Shown one piece after another: positions 6,894 to 14,696 of a DNA stretch of 20,985 bases. Under the pieces are notes generated by a model, which searched no databases, was not told where the DNA came from, and saw nothing but the letters and a program-made list of their open reading frames with translations. The number at the start of each line of letters is the position of its first letter. Within the stretch, counting starts at the first letter, position 1. The stretch is taken from the NCBI GenBank assembly GCA_003452965.1, contig DMMW01000017.1:1-20985 (forward strand). Direction: 5' to 3'. Source of the DNA: Elusimicrobiota bacterium. Lineage in GTDB: Bacteria > Elusimicrobiota > UBA8919. The translations under genes and the position numbers were made by a program.

Positions 6894-8060
6894 ATGTTTT
6901 TATTTAATTTACCATATTGGTTAGACATAGTAATTTTAATATTTGCATCTGCATCTATTGCATATATTTTGTGGATTTCAGTAATTTTCTTCCGAAGAAA
7001 AGCCAGAGAACTTGAACGGCTGAATGAGGATTTGAAATTAATACATGATATTTCCAAAGATATTACGGCAACACTTGAAATGAGAGATCTTTTGCCGCAG
7101 ATTATGGATGCATTTACAAAAGCCGGCAAGGTTTCAAAAGGCTCTATTATGTTGATGAACGAAGAAACACAGACGCTTGAGATAAGAGCAGGAATTGGTT
7201 TATCACCAAGAGCGTATGATATAGTGCGTCCACGGCTTGCAGAAGGAGTGGCAGGTGTGGTTGCAGCTATTTGCGAGCCGATACTTATTGATGATAAAAG
7301 CAAGGAAAAATATCTTTATATTGATTTCGCATCCAATGCGCAAATATCCAGACCAAAAGAAACTCTGCTTTGTTTACCTTTGATATTCAGAGGTCATGTT
7401 TTAGGTGTTGTATCATTGGATAAAAAGGCAGGTGGTGAAAAATTCTCCGAATATGACAGAAGAGTTTTGACGATTTTGGCGAATCAGGCTTCAGTTGCAA
7501 TACAAAATGCTAAGTTGTACGAGAATGCAATAACAGACGGGCTGACCGAGCTTTATATTCATAAATATTTTCATCAGCGGCTCGAAAAGGAAATGGAAAA
7601 AGCAAAAAGGTACAGTCAAAAACTTTCTTTAATGATGTTTGATATAGATTATTTTAAAAATTTTAATGATTTATATGGGCATCAGGTCGGGGATGCGGCA
7701 TTAATCCATTTGGCAAAGATATTGAAAGACACTATGAGGTCAAGCGATATATTAGCGCGATATGGTGGCGAGGAATTCGCGGTTATTCTTGTTCCCGATC
7801 CAAAAATTGAGCAGACGGCAGAGCTGGTAAAAAGCATTGCAGAACGTTTTAGAAGGAATGTTGAGAGTAATCCGCTGGATATTAAAGGTAAAAAATTGAA
7901 AATTACGGTTAGTATCGGTATTGCTTCTTGGAATAGGGAAAGAAGAATAGATAAAGATAAATTGATAAAAATGGCGGATGACGCACTTTATAAGGCGAAA
8001 AGAGATGGTAGAAATTTGGTACGGATATGGGAAGATATTTTCCCAATTAATGTGCCATAA
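6894..8060 (+). CDS. Membrane-anchored GAF-GGDEF diguanylate cyclase
   Basis: 388 aa. One N-terminal transmembrane helix (about residues 9-33, WLDIVILIFASASIAYILW) is followed by basic residues and a short coiled-coil linker, a GAF sensor domain (about 45-205, ending ILANQASVAIQNAKLYENA), then a GGDEF domain (about 210-380). The active-site loop is intact: RYGGEEF with GGEEF at 291-295. An RxxD inhibitory site, RSSD, lies five residues upstream, so product inhibition by c-di-GMP is expected. FDIDYFKNFNDLYGH and ITVSIGIA are further GGDEF signatures. It makes c-di-GMP at the membrane in response to whatever the GAF domain binds. It begins 12 nt after folK and closes the run; a new promoter follows. 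PilT downstream makes surface behaviour a plausible output (inference). Confidence 0.95.
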   Translation: MFLFNLPYWLDIVILIFASASIAYILWISVIFFRRKARELERLNEDLKLIHDISKDITATLEMRDLLPQIMDAFTKAGKVSKGSIMLMNEETQTLEIRAGIGLSPRAYDIVRPRLAEGVAGVVAAICEPILIDDKSKEKYLYIDFASNAQISRPKETLLCLPLIFRGHVLGVVSLDKKAGGEKFSEYDRRVLTILANQASVAIQNAKLYENAITDGLTELYIHKYFHQRLEKEMEKAKRYSQKLSLMMFDIDYFKNFNDLYGHQVGDAALIHLAKILKDTMRSSDILARYGGEEFAVILVPDPKIEQTAELVKSIAERFRRNVESNPLDIKGKKLKITVSIGIASWNRERRIDKDKLIKMADDALYKAKRDGRNLVRIWEDIFPINVP

Positions 8061-8076
8061 TACATATTTTTTTTAC

Positions 8077-8105
8077 TTGAAATATTTCATTTATTGTGAT
8101 AGAAT
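8077..8105 (+). promoter_or_regulatory. Promoter of the tpiA run
   Basis: TTGAAA (8077-8082), a 17-nt spacer, and TAGAAT (8100-8105): each hexamer is one or two bases from consensus. The start site would be near 8112, with a leader of about 40 nt that includes the AGGAGA ribosome-binding site at 8143-8148, 6 nt before the tpiA ATG. Confidence 0.7.
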
Positions 8106-8154
8106 GATTGATTATAATAAGTAGAAAAATTATTGTAAAAATAGGAGAGAAAAA

Positions 8155-8910
8155 ATGGGTAACAGAGTACCGCTTATTGCAGGCAATTGGAAAATGAACA
8201 AGACGGTTAAGGAATCTGTGGAATTAGTTTCGGTTCTTAAACAAAAGTTAACCGATGTTAAGAATAGGGAGATATTGGTGTGTCCGTCTTATATTTCACT
8301 TTATGCTGTCAAAGAAGCTTTGAAAAATACAAATATTAAAGTTGGTGCACAAAATATGTATTTTGAAAAGTCGGGTGCATTTACTGGAGAAATTTCTCCA
8401 TTAATGCTCAAGGATATCAATTGCGATTATGTTATAATCGGTCATTCGGAAAGAAGGCAATATTTCGGTGAGACTGACGAAAGTGTCAATAAAAAAATGA
8501 AGGTTGCATTTGAAAGCGGGATTATACCTATCGTATGCGTCGGCGAGACTTTGCAGCAAAGAGAAAAAAACGAAACTTTTTTGATTATTGAAAAACAGAT
8601 AAAAATCGGTGTTGCCGGATTAAGCGGTGAGCAGATGAAAAAACTGGTAATTGCATACGAACCTGTATGGGCTATTGGTACGGGAAAGACAGCGACTCCT
8701 CAACAGGCTGAAGAAATCCACGCTTTCATAAGGAAACTTTACTCTGAATTGTATGGTAAAGACGCCGCAGAAGATATTAGAATTCTTTACGGTGGTTCGG
8801 TAAAGCCGGATAATATTTCTGAAATAATGAAACAGCCCAATATTGACGGCGGACTTATTGGCGGAGCAGCACTTAAAGCAGACGATTTTATTAAACTCGT
8901 TAATTATTGA
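8155..8910 (+). CDS. tpiA: Triosephosphate isomerase
   Basis: 251 aa, standard length. It interconverts dihydroxyacetone phosphate and glyceraldehyde 3-phosphate. Motifs: AGNWKMNK (N11, K13), IIGHSERRQYFGET with electrophilic H97, AYEPVWAIGTGKTATPQQA with catalytic E169 and loop 6, LYGGSVKPDN, and GGLIGGAAL for phosphate binding. It has the best Shine-Dalgarno sequence of the window (AGGAGA). First gene of the long downstream run; pgk or gap are not adjacent here, unlike many glycolytic operons. Confidence 0.98.
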   Translation: MGNRVPLIAGNWKMNKTVKESVELVSVLKQKLTDVKNREILVCPSYISLYAVKEALKNTNIKVGAQNMYFEKSGAFTGEISPLMLKDINCDYVIIGHSERRQYFGETDESVNKKMKVAFESGIIPIVCVGETLQQREKNETFLIIEKQIKIGVAGLSGEQMKKLVIAYEPVWAIGTGKTATPQQAEEIHAFIRKLYSELYGKDAAEDIRILYGGSVKPDNISEIMKQPNIDGGLIGGAALKADDFIKLVNY

Positions 8911-8915
8911 AGCGA

Positions 8916-8936
8916 TATCCCGAAAAAATTGGGATA
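8916..8936. other. Short hairpin between tpiA and pduL
   Basis: TATCCC (8916-8921) and GGGATA (8931-8936) form a 6-bp inverted repeat with a 9-nt loop. No T tract follows, so it is not a convincing terminator; it could trim tpiA mRNA from the rest or be neutral. Confidence 0.4.
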
Positions 8937-8976
8937 GAATAAATTGTTTTACTTAGACGGACGTGGAGCGGATTTA

Positions 8977-9585
8977 ATGATAGAATCTATGGATGATAAT
9001 TTGAATAAAAAAAGAATGCAGGTGCCGATTATTGCGAATGTATCAAATAGACATGTACATTTAAGTAAGGAAGATTTTGAAAAACTATTTGGAAAGGATT
9101 ATCAATTAGAAAAAATTAAGGGATTAATGCAGCCGGGAGAATTTGCCTCAAGAGCAACCGTTACTATTAAAGGTGCCAAAAGTGAAATACAAAAGGTTCG
9201 TGTGTTAGGACCGCTTAGAAAAGCAACTCAAGTTGAGGTATCCAGGACGGATACATTTGTGTTAGGAATAAATGCACCGCTTAAGATGTCTGGTGATTTA
9301 AAAGGCGCTGCTCCGATAATTATTATAGGTCCAAACGGGACGATAAATGTAAATGAAGGATGTATAGTCGCGAAAAGACATGTACATATGACGACAAAAG
9401 ACGCCGATTTTTTTAATGTAAAACATGGTGATATTGTAAAAATCAAGGTTGAAGGGGAACGAGGGCTTATATTTGATAATGTCGTAGCTCGCGTTAGAGA
9501 AGATATGGCTTTGGAATATCACGTGGATACCGATGAGGCGAACGCAGCCGGAATAAAAAACGGCGATAAGGCTGTAATTTTATGA
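8977..9585 (+). CDS. pduL: PduL-type phosphate acyltransferase
   Basis: 202 aa from the ATG at 8977, chosen because GGAG (8965-8968) sits 8 nt upstream; a TTG at 8944 would add 11 residues. PduL converts acetyl-CoA or propionyl-CoA plus phosphate to the acyl phosphate and CoA, giving ATP through acetate kinase. Both zinc-binding duplicated motifs are present: SNRHVHLS (H26, H28) and KRHVHMT (H135, H137), with LGPLRKATQVEVSRTD and GPNGTINVNEG between them. Before the core is only a short charged stretch (MIESMDDNLNKKRMQ) that does not look like the amphipathic encapsulation helix of microcompartment PduL, so a free housekeeping form is more likely. Its stop overlaps the rpiB start by 4 nt. Confidence 0.93.
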   Translation: MIESMDDNLNKKRMQVPIIANVSNRHVHLSKEDFEKLFGKDYQLEKIKGLMQPGEFASRATVTIKGAKSEIQKVRVLGPLRKATQVEVSRTDTFVLGINAPLKMSGDLKGAAPIIIIGPNGTINVNEGCIVAKRHVHMTTKDADFFNVKHGDIVKIKVEGERGLIFDNVVARVREDMALEYHVDTDEANAAGIKNGDKAVIL

Positions 9586-10025
9586 AAATAGCAATCGGAA
9601 GTGATCATCGCGGTTTTAGATATAAAACTGAGTTAATGAAATATCTTTCAATAAATAATATCGTTAAAGATTTCGGTACTTTTTCGGAAGAATCATGCGA
9701 TTATCCGGATTTCGCATATAAAGTGGCAAAAGCGGTTGCTTCCGGCAGATATAAAAGGGGTATTCTAATTTGCGGGTCAGGAAATGGTATTTGTATTGCA
9801 GCTAATAAAGTAAAAGGAATCAGAGCCGCACTTGGGTATTCTGAAAAAGCGGCTGAATTTGCGGTGAGACATAATGATGCCAATATAATATGTTTTTCCG
9901 AAGATTTCAGTCTAAAAAATATTAAAAAATCTGTTAAAAAATTTTTGTTTGCTGAATTTGAAAGTGGTAGGCATTTGAAACGGGTTAAAAAAATTAAAGA
10001 AATCGAGAGAGGGAATAAAAAATGA
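9582..10025 (+). CDS. rpiB: Ribose-5-phosphate isomerase B
   Basis: 147 aa, usual RpiB/LacAB length. It interconverts ribose 5-phosphate and ribulose 5-phosphate; some members act on allose 6-phosphate. Visible: IGSDHRGFRYK (D8, H9 region), DYPDFAYKVA, ILICGSGNGICIAANK with catalytic C64 as in the E. coli-type enzyme, GIRAALGYSEKAAEFAVRHNDANIICF. The CGSGNG loop mixes the Cys of E. coli-type enzymes with the SGNG of actinobacterial ones. The C-terminus is basic (RHLKRVKKIKEIERGNKK). It shares ATGA overlaps with pduL and with the next gene. Confidence 0.95.
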   Translation: MKIAIGSDHRGFRYKTELMKYLSINNIVKDFGTFSEESCDYPDFAYKVAKAVASGRYKRGILICGSGNGICIAANKVKGIRAALGYSEKAAEFAVRHNDANIICFSEDFSLKNIKKSVKKFLFAEFESGRHLKRVKKIKEIERGNKK

Positions 10026-10489
10026 AAAATTTAATTCTTGAACTTAACTTGAGTCAGAAATTAAGAATTATAAACTGCATAATTTTGTTTTTTGTTTTTA
10101 TATTTTGTTTTTTCTCACATTCCGCATATTCTCAGGATATTTCCGAGAAGGTAAGCGAAGGGAATAGATTGATTAAGGAAAAAAAATACGAGGAAGCGTT
10201 AAAGGTTTTATTGGATGCAAGAGGGTTGGATGTTAAATCGCCACATCCGGATACTTCACTGGGAATACTATTTTTAATGAAAGATGATTTAGCCGAGGCA
10301 GAGAAATATTTTAAGTCTGCCGAACAAAAAAATCCAGAATTGGTTGCCGTTAAATACTTATTGGCGCTTCTATATGAGAAAAAAGGTGATAAAGAAAATT
10401 CTGTTAAATATTGGAGTATGTTATTAAAAAATACTGATTTTAGGGATACCGCTAAAAAACATATAAAATATCTTGAGGAAATGAAATGA
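10022..10489 (+). CDS. Exported TPR-repeat protein
   Basis: 155 aa. A basic N-terminus and hydrophobic core (CIILFFVFIFCFFSHSAYS) end in a likely signal-peptidase site before QDISEK. The mature part is a run of tetratricopeptide helices: about 42-75 (VSEGNRLIKEKKYEEALKVL), 77-110 (GILFLMKDDLAEAEKYFKSA) and 111-150 (YLLALLYEKKGDKENSVKYW). TPRs bind proteins, so it is probably a periplasmic scaffold. It is coupled by ATGA overlaps to rpiB and to the CsgG-like lipoprotein, which suggests a shared envelope role with the latter. No specific function can be assigned. Confidence 0.8.
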   Translation: MKNLILELNLSQKLRIINCIILFFVFIFCFFSHSAYSQDISEKVSEGNRLIKEKKYEEALKVLLDARGLDVKSPHPDTSLGILFLMKDDLAEAEKYFKSAEQKNPELVAVKYLLALLYEKKGDKENSVKYWSMLLKNTDFRDTAKKHIKYLEEMK

Positions 10490-11133
10490 ATAATTTAAAA
10501 ATAAAGAATATATACCGTAAGAAAGAAATTAAAAAATTAGGTTCGGTTCTTATTTTAATATTTAACTTTTCATTTTTAATTTCTAATTGGTTCTTTTCAG
10601 GTTGTGTTACTACTAAACCGGTGGTCAAAAGCGGCTATAATTTTTCTAATATAAAAAAAGTTGCAGTCTTAAGATTTGCCGGTAACGGCGGTGTTACGGT
10701 AAGCAATGAATTTATATCGCAACTGTTGGCTGCTGGAGTAAACATTATTGATAGAACCGATATAGAAAATATTTCAAATGTAACGTTATCGGGTATAGAT
10801 GTTGTTATTTCGGGAAATGTTATTGAATATAATCAATCAAATAAATTGCTTGTATTCAAAGATAAGAATAATTTAATAATTTCAGACAGAGTTTATCCCG
10901 TAAGCGGGACAACAATTGTCCCTGAGGGCTATGTACATGGACTAAACGATGCAAATATTTTTAGCGTTTCCGCTTCGGTTTCGGTTTTTGCAAAAATTAT
11001 TGATGTTTCAACAGGCGAAGTTGTTTGGAGTGATTCAAAATCATATGAGGCATTGGATATAACTACGGCGGTAGGTCAATTGGTTAGTTCATTTAAAAGA
11101 GGTTTAAAGAATAGCTGGAAAGAGTTGAAATAG
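10486..11133 (+). CDS. CsgG-like outer-membrane lipoprotein
   Basis: 215 aa. A long basic N-terminus and hydrophobic stretch end in a lipobox FSGC, with C40 as the lipidated residue. The mature part starts with KKVAVLRFAGNGGVTVSNEF, then LLAAGVNIIDRTDIENI, VVISGNVIEY, and near the end FAKIIDVSTGEVVWSDSKSYE. This order fits the CsgG/FlgT-type lipoprotein fold (VAVLxF, IIDRxxIExI, GxxxE, STGEVVW). CsgG itself is a curli secretion pore; many relatives are only periplasm-facing outer-membrane lipoproteins, and no curli genes are here. It overlaps the TPR gene by 4 nt. Export and family are well supported, role unknown. Confidence 0.75.
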   Translation: MNNLKIKNIYRKKEIKKLGSVLILIFNFSFLISNWFFSGCVTTKPVVKSGYNFSNIKKVAVLRFAGNGGVTVSNEFISQLLAAGVNIIDRTDIENISNVTLSGIDVVISGNVIEYNQSNKLLVFKDKNNLIISDRVYPVSGTTIVPEGYVHGLNDANIFSVSASVSVFAKIIDVSTGEVVWSDSKSYEALDITTAVGQLVSSFKRGLKNSWKELK

Positions 11134-11154
11134 TTCTGGTAAATCTGATATTAC

Positions 11155-12423
11155 ATGACGGAAAAAAAACAAGAGAATAAACAAGAGAATAAACAAGAAG
11201 AACCTTATATAACTGTTGATAATATTTTGGACGAAAATGTTCGTATTCGCGACCTGAAAGCCATATTGAAAAGCAATTCATATGAAACGATACGCGTTCA
11301 GGCATCCGAGCAACTCGGCGAATTTGGCAAGAAAGCGATAACGGTGCTAATAGAAGTATTGGAAAGCGAAAAAAATGAAGAGGTAGTAGCTGCAGTAATA
11401 AGATCACTTGGTAAGATAGGTGATAATACCGTAGTCGCCCATTTCATAGAAAAGATTAAAGAGTCGCTTGCAGTACGGTCTGCCGTTATATGTGCCTTAG
11501 GCACAATCGGTGACAAGTCTTTTCTTCCATATTTAAGTAATGCGCTTAAAGACAAAGAAAAAAAAGTAAGGATAGAAGCTATCCGCGCAATTGACAGAAT
11601 TTGTAGTCCGGATGTAATCAGTGATTTAATAGATATTTTAAGAAATGATAAAGATTCAGAAGTCAGAGCGGAGGCGATAGGGGCATTAGTTAATATAACG
11701 TTACATCATAATAATCAGAAGTTGGTTGAAGATATCGGGGAGATTTTAGTTTCTCTTAAAAATGATGATGCTACGGTACCGTTTTTGAAGAGTGTAATAA
11801 ACAAGGGACTCAAAGAGCTGGAGATAATCGGAAGTTATGATAATGTTGTTTCCGACCGCGATAATATCTACCACGAAAAACAGGAATTGGAAAAACAATT
11901 AGATGCGCTGGGAGACGAAATAGAAAAGGTACTTAAAGAAAAAGATGGTAGTATTTCCAAGCTCACTAAAAAAGTTACGGCGTTTGAAAAAAATAAAAAT
12001 GAAAAATATAAAAAGGTTAAAGTCATATATTCTTTGGGAATATTAATTTTAATTGTCGAGATAATTATCGGTGGGGTGTTTATAATAAAATCCGGTTTAA
12101 AAGAGAAGGAATATGTGCAGAAAATAAATGTACTTGAATCAGAGGGGTATAAAGCGAAGGAAGATGTTATTAAGTATCGTGACATAAAAGATATGGAAGA
12201 CGAAATGAGTAAGATGTCGGTTGACGCGATTACTGCTAATAATAAAAATATAGATCTATTTATGAAATGTCACGATGCATTTTTTAATACGGATATAAAG
12301 AAATTTGGACTGGAGCTCGCATATAATAAGAAAAAGAATTTTTTTAAGTCAGCCCGGTTAGCAATGGAAGGTAAAACAAGAGAATCACGCGAATTATTGG
12401 GTCAAACAGAAAAGTTGAAATGA
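11155..12423 (+). CDS. HEAT-repeat protein with single transmembrane helix and coiled coil
   Basis: 422 aa. A charged N-terminus with a perfect QENK tandem is followed by HEAT/armadillo-type helical repeats (about 40-200: VRIRDLKAILK, IRVQASEQLGEFG, EVVAAVIRSLGKIGD, LAVRSAVICALGTIGDKSFL, KVRIEAIRAIDRI, EVRAEAIGALVNI). A coiled coil (about 240-285, HEKQELEKQLDALGDEIEKV) leads into one transmembrane helix (about 290-314, VIYSLGILILIVEIIIGGVF). A helical extracytoplasmic tail follows. With no signal peptide, the HEAT domain should be cytoplasmic and the tail periplasmic. That makes it a candidate link between a cytoplasmic partner and the exported TPR and lipoprotein encoded just upstream. Its stop codon lies inside the 41-bp repeat that bounds the restriction-modification insert. 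Confidence 0.8.
   Translation: MTEKKQENKQENKQEEPYITVDNILDENVRIRDLKAILKSNSYETIRVQASEQLGEFGKKAITVLIEVLESEKNEEVVAAVIRSLGKIGDNTVVAHFIEKIKESLAVRSAVICALGTIGDKSFLPYLSNALKDKEKKVRIEAIRAIDRICSPDVISDLIDILRNDKDSEVRAEAIGALVNITLHHNNQKLVEDIGEILVSLKNDDATVPFLKSVINKGLKELEIIGSYDNVVSDRDNIYHEKQELEKQLDALGDEIEKVLKEKDGSISKLTKKVTAFEKNKNEKYKKVKVIYSLGILILIVEIIIGGVFIIKSGLKEKEYVQKINVLESEGYKAKEDVIKYRDIKDMEDEMSKMSVDAITANNKNIDLFMKCHDAFFNTDIKKFGLELAYNKKKNFFKSARLAMEGKTRESRELLGQTEKLK
11170..11200 (+). repeat. 12-nt coding tandem repeat
   Basis: CAAGAGAATAAA occurs twice in tandem (11170-11181, 11182-11193) and a third partial copy follows. It encodes QENK repeats at the N-terminus of the HEAT-repeat protein and is a likely slippage site. 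Confidence 0.7.
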
Positions 12424-12443
12424 AGAAGATTTTGTTAGTGTTT
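12403..12443 (+). repeat. Left copy of perfect 41-bp direct repeat bounding the restriction-modification insert
   Basis: Identical over 41 nt to 14697-14737; the flanking bases differ on both sides. It contains the end of the HEAT-repeat gene (TTGAAATGA) and the first eight codons of the DUF4139 gene (ATGAAGAAGATTTTGTTAG and onward). The content fits a duplicated target site. Confidence 0.95.
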
Positions 12444-12491
12444 GCAGAAAACCACGGCTTTAGTTGTGGATGTCCATTCTCCAAAGGATGA
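12420..12491 (+). pseudogene. Truncated 5' stub of the DUF4139 gene
   Basis: ATG at 12420, overlapping the HEAT-gene stop as ATGA, reads MKKILLVF. These are the same eight residues that begin the intact DUF4139 protein at 14714. It then runs into inserted DNA (AENHGFSCGCPFSKG) and stops at 12489-12491. It shows where the downstream gene started before the cassette arrived. A 23-residue hybrid peptide could still be translated by coupling, but it is not expected to function. Confidence 0.8.
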
Positions 12492-12566
12492 AAATGCGAA
12501 AAGGATAATCAGTGGATTTTGCCGAAGAAATGAAGGATACCACGGGTTTACCCGTGGATGCTTCAT
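12452..12566. mobile_element. Pair of IS200/IS605-like hairpins (possible non-autonomous element or remnant)
   Basis: CCACGGC (12452-12458), loop TTTA, GTTGTGG (12463-12469) forms a 7-bp stem with two G-T pairs. CCACGGG (12540-12546), loop TTTA, CCCGTGG (12551-12557) is perfect, and it extends outward as ATGAAG...CTTCAT to 12530-12566. Both have the same CCACGG-TTTA design typical of IS200/IS605 family ends. The ~70 nt between them code for nothing. It lies at the left end of the restriction-modification insert. Confidence 0.5.
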
Positions 12567-12581
12567 CATAAAAGAAAATTA

Positions 12582-14009
12582 ATGAAATATAAAATGTTAA
12601 AAGAAAAAATCTCATATAAGTCAAGAAATAATAAAATTATGCTAAGAGAAGATAATCAAATTTATAGTAAAGATTTGTTTGAAAATAAAAATATAATTCA
12701 TAATTTAAATAATAGTCAGTCACTTCTTATTATAGGTGATGTAATAGATGTTTTGAGAAAAATACCATCAGAATCAATATCATGCATAGTTACTTCACCA
12801 CCTTATTGGAAATTAAGAGATTATTACATTGAAAATCAAATTGGGCAAGAGAGTACTTCTGAAGAATATGTTGATAAAATAGTAGAAGTATCAAAAGAAT
12901 TATTGAGAGTTCTCAAAAAGGATGGAGCATACTTTCTTAACCTTGGAGATACATATTTAGAACAAGGGCTACAAATGATTCCTCAGCGAGTTGCTCAAAA
13001 AATGATACAGGATGTTAAAGTATTAGGTAAAAATCAAAAAAAAATAGGATGGCTTCTCAGAAATCAGATAATTTGGCATAAACCTAATCATATGCCTTCA
13101 CCGGTAAAATGTAGATTCACAAATACATATGAGCCAATATATTTTTTTACAAGAAATGACTGGGAAAAAAATGTATATTTTAATTTAGATGCTATTAGGG
13201 TGCCATACAAATCAACAGAGAAGGAAAATACTTTTGGTTTACCAGAATACTTAGATGAAAAAGAATATAAAGAAATGTTATCTGAAATTGAAAAAATAAA
13301 CAATAAGTTAAAATATAATGGTAAATTCAAAGGCGAAGAAGTAAATATTGGTGCTTCGCCAGGTGGGAGATCTTCTGTAACGGGGGTTAAATATATTAAA
13401 AAAAGAAAAACGGAAATTGAGCAGAAAATTATTAGCGAATATCTCACTAAAGCAAGAATAAAAAAAGGAATTTCTGTAAAAGATATTAATAAAATTCTTG
13501 GTTATACATATACTGCAGGACATTGGTTTAGAAGTGATGCTGGAGGTTCTTTACCAACATCTATTGACTGGATGAAGTTAAAGAAAATTTTAGCATTTGA
13601 TAATAGATATGATAAAGTAATGACTGAAACTCACTATATTTTGCAAACGATAAAAAAACACCCAAAAGGGAGAAATCCTGGTGATATATGGACTATGTCA
13701 ACAGCTAAGTTATCAGAAAAACATTTTGCTGTTTTTCCAGAAGAGTTACCAAGAATGGCCATTTCCGCATGTTGTAGACAAGATGGAATAGTACTTGATC
13801 CTTTTGCTGGTTCTGGAACAACAGGTAAAGTAGCTAATGAATTAGGTAGAAAATCAATTCTTATTGAATTACAAACACAATTCGTTGATATAATTAGAAG
13901 AAGATGTGGTGATGTGAAAGTTATTTCGTTAGAGAAAGATGATGAATATGATGACTTTGAAGAAAATCGAGCAATTGGAATACAATTATCTCAACAAAAT
14001 AGAATTTGA
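12582..14009 (+). CDS. Type II DNA methyltransferase, m4C/m6A class beta (TSPPYW)
   Basis: 475 aa from the ATG at 12582. An ATG at 12558 lies inside a hairpin arm, and 12594 or 12639 are also possible; no Shine-Dalgarno sequence decides. Catalytic motif IV TSPPYW (residues 71-76) precedes the SAM-binding motif DPFAGSGTTG (406-415), the beta-class order; SPPYW points to N4-cytosine methylation. Between them is a long target-recognition region with a helix-turn-helix-like insert (about 286-337: LTKARIKKGISVKDINKILGYTY). The gene is more AT-rich than the metabolic genes and lies inside a 41-bp target duplication. The C-terminal coding region overlaps the next gene, its probable cognate nuclease. 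It would protect the host sites. Confidence 0.92.
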   Translation: MKYKMLKEKISYKSRNNKIMLREDNQIYSKDLFENKNIIHNLNNSQSLLIIGDVIDVLRKIPSESISCIVTSPPYWKLRDYYIENQIGQESTSEEYVDKIVEVSKELLRVLKKDGAYFLNLGDTYLEQGLQMIPQRVAQKMIQDVKVLGKNQKKIGWLLRNQIIWHKPNHMPSPVKCRFTNTYEPIYFFTRNDWEKNVYFNLDAIRVPYKSTEKENTFGLPEYLDEKEYKEMLSEIEKINNKLKYNGKFKGEEVNIGASPGGRSSVTGVKYIKKRKTEIEQKIISEYLTKARIKKGISVKDINKILGYTYTAGHWFRSDAGGSLPTSIDWMKLKKILAFDNRYDKVMTETHYILQTIKKHPKGRNPGDIWTMSTAKLSEKHFAVFPEELPRMAISACCRQDGIVLDPFAGSGTTGKVANELGRKSILIELQTQFVDIIRRRCGDVKVISLEKDDEYDDFEENRAIGIQLSQQNRI

Positions 14010-14667
14010 TTTAAACCAAGATCTTTCAAAAATGATAGAAGGTTTAAATTCAAAAAACAAAATTAAATCTGACTGGATTAGATATTTTGAACGTGCTGAT
14101 AAAAAAAGTCAAAATTCTGATTTTGCTCGTGGTGCAGAGAGAATATATTTTTGGTTGTTTAATCAATTTGGAAAACCCAATTCATCACCTATAGGTGCTG
14201 ATATGTTTTTCGAGACACATGATGCTTTTGTTCACATAGATATTAAAACAGCTAAATTTGATAATTTTTCTGATTATAAAGGAAAAGTTCCGTTGGGAGT
14301 AAATCAAACAAGTTATCGTTCTTCAAAAAAATCTTTTAAAGTTCATCTACCAACATTCTACAATAAAAATAAAACTGAAGAAAAAATATGTCTTACTTTT
14401 GTTATAAATATTGTTTACGAAAAAATAAAATCTGAATTTAAAATATTAGCTATTGTATTAATATCTATTCCGAACGGAGAACTTTTTAGTGTTTATAAAG
14501 ATAAAATTATTAGTGCAAGTAAAAATAAAGGGGAAGCGTTTAGATATAGTTATAATAAAATGCCATATTTTAAGTTATTAGGTAAAAACTTATATAGGGT
14601 AAAATTTCTTTTTAAAGATAATAATATAGATAAAAAAGATATTTTTGGATTCAATAATAATGAATAA
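13939..14667 (+). CDS. Probable type II restriction endonuclease
   Basis: 242 aa if started at 13939, inside the methyltransferase gene in another frame (71-nt overlap). Starts at 13948 or 13951, or the ATG at 14032 after that gene ends, would shorten it. It has no methylase motifs. A PD-(D/E)XK-like core is visible: SSPIGADMFFETHDAF, then HIDIKTA, with D88, D101 and K103 as candidate metal and catalytic residues. Position directly after a methyltransferase and inside the same inserted block is the main reason for the call. I do not recognise the specific family or recognition sequence. Lys, Asn and Phe are very abundant, in line with the AT-rich insert. Confidence 0.7.
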   Translation: MMNMMTLKKIEQLEYNYLNKIEFDLNQDLSKMIEGLNSKNKIKSDWIRYFERADKKSQNSDFARGAERIYFWLFNQFGKPNSSPIGADMFFETHDAFVHIDIKTAKFDNFSDYKGKVPLGVNQTSYRSSKKSFKVHLPTFYNKNKTEEKICLTFVINIVYEKIKSEFKILAIVLISIPNGELFSVYKDKIISASKNKGEAFRYSYNKMPYFKLLGKNLYRVKFLFKDNNIDKKDIFGFNNNE

Positions 14668-14696
14668 ATGTTCAAAAATATTGAGAAAAGTAATAG

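Noticed and set aside
10486..11133. Curli secretion locus
   Set aside because: Only a CsgG-like lipoprotein is present; no csgA, csgB, csgE or csgF-like genes are adjacent.
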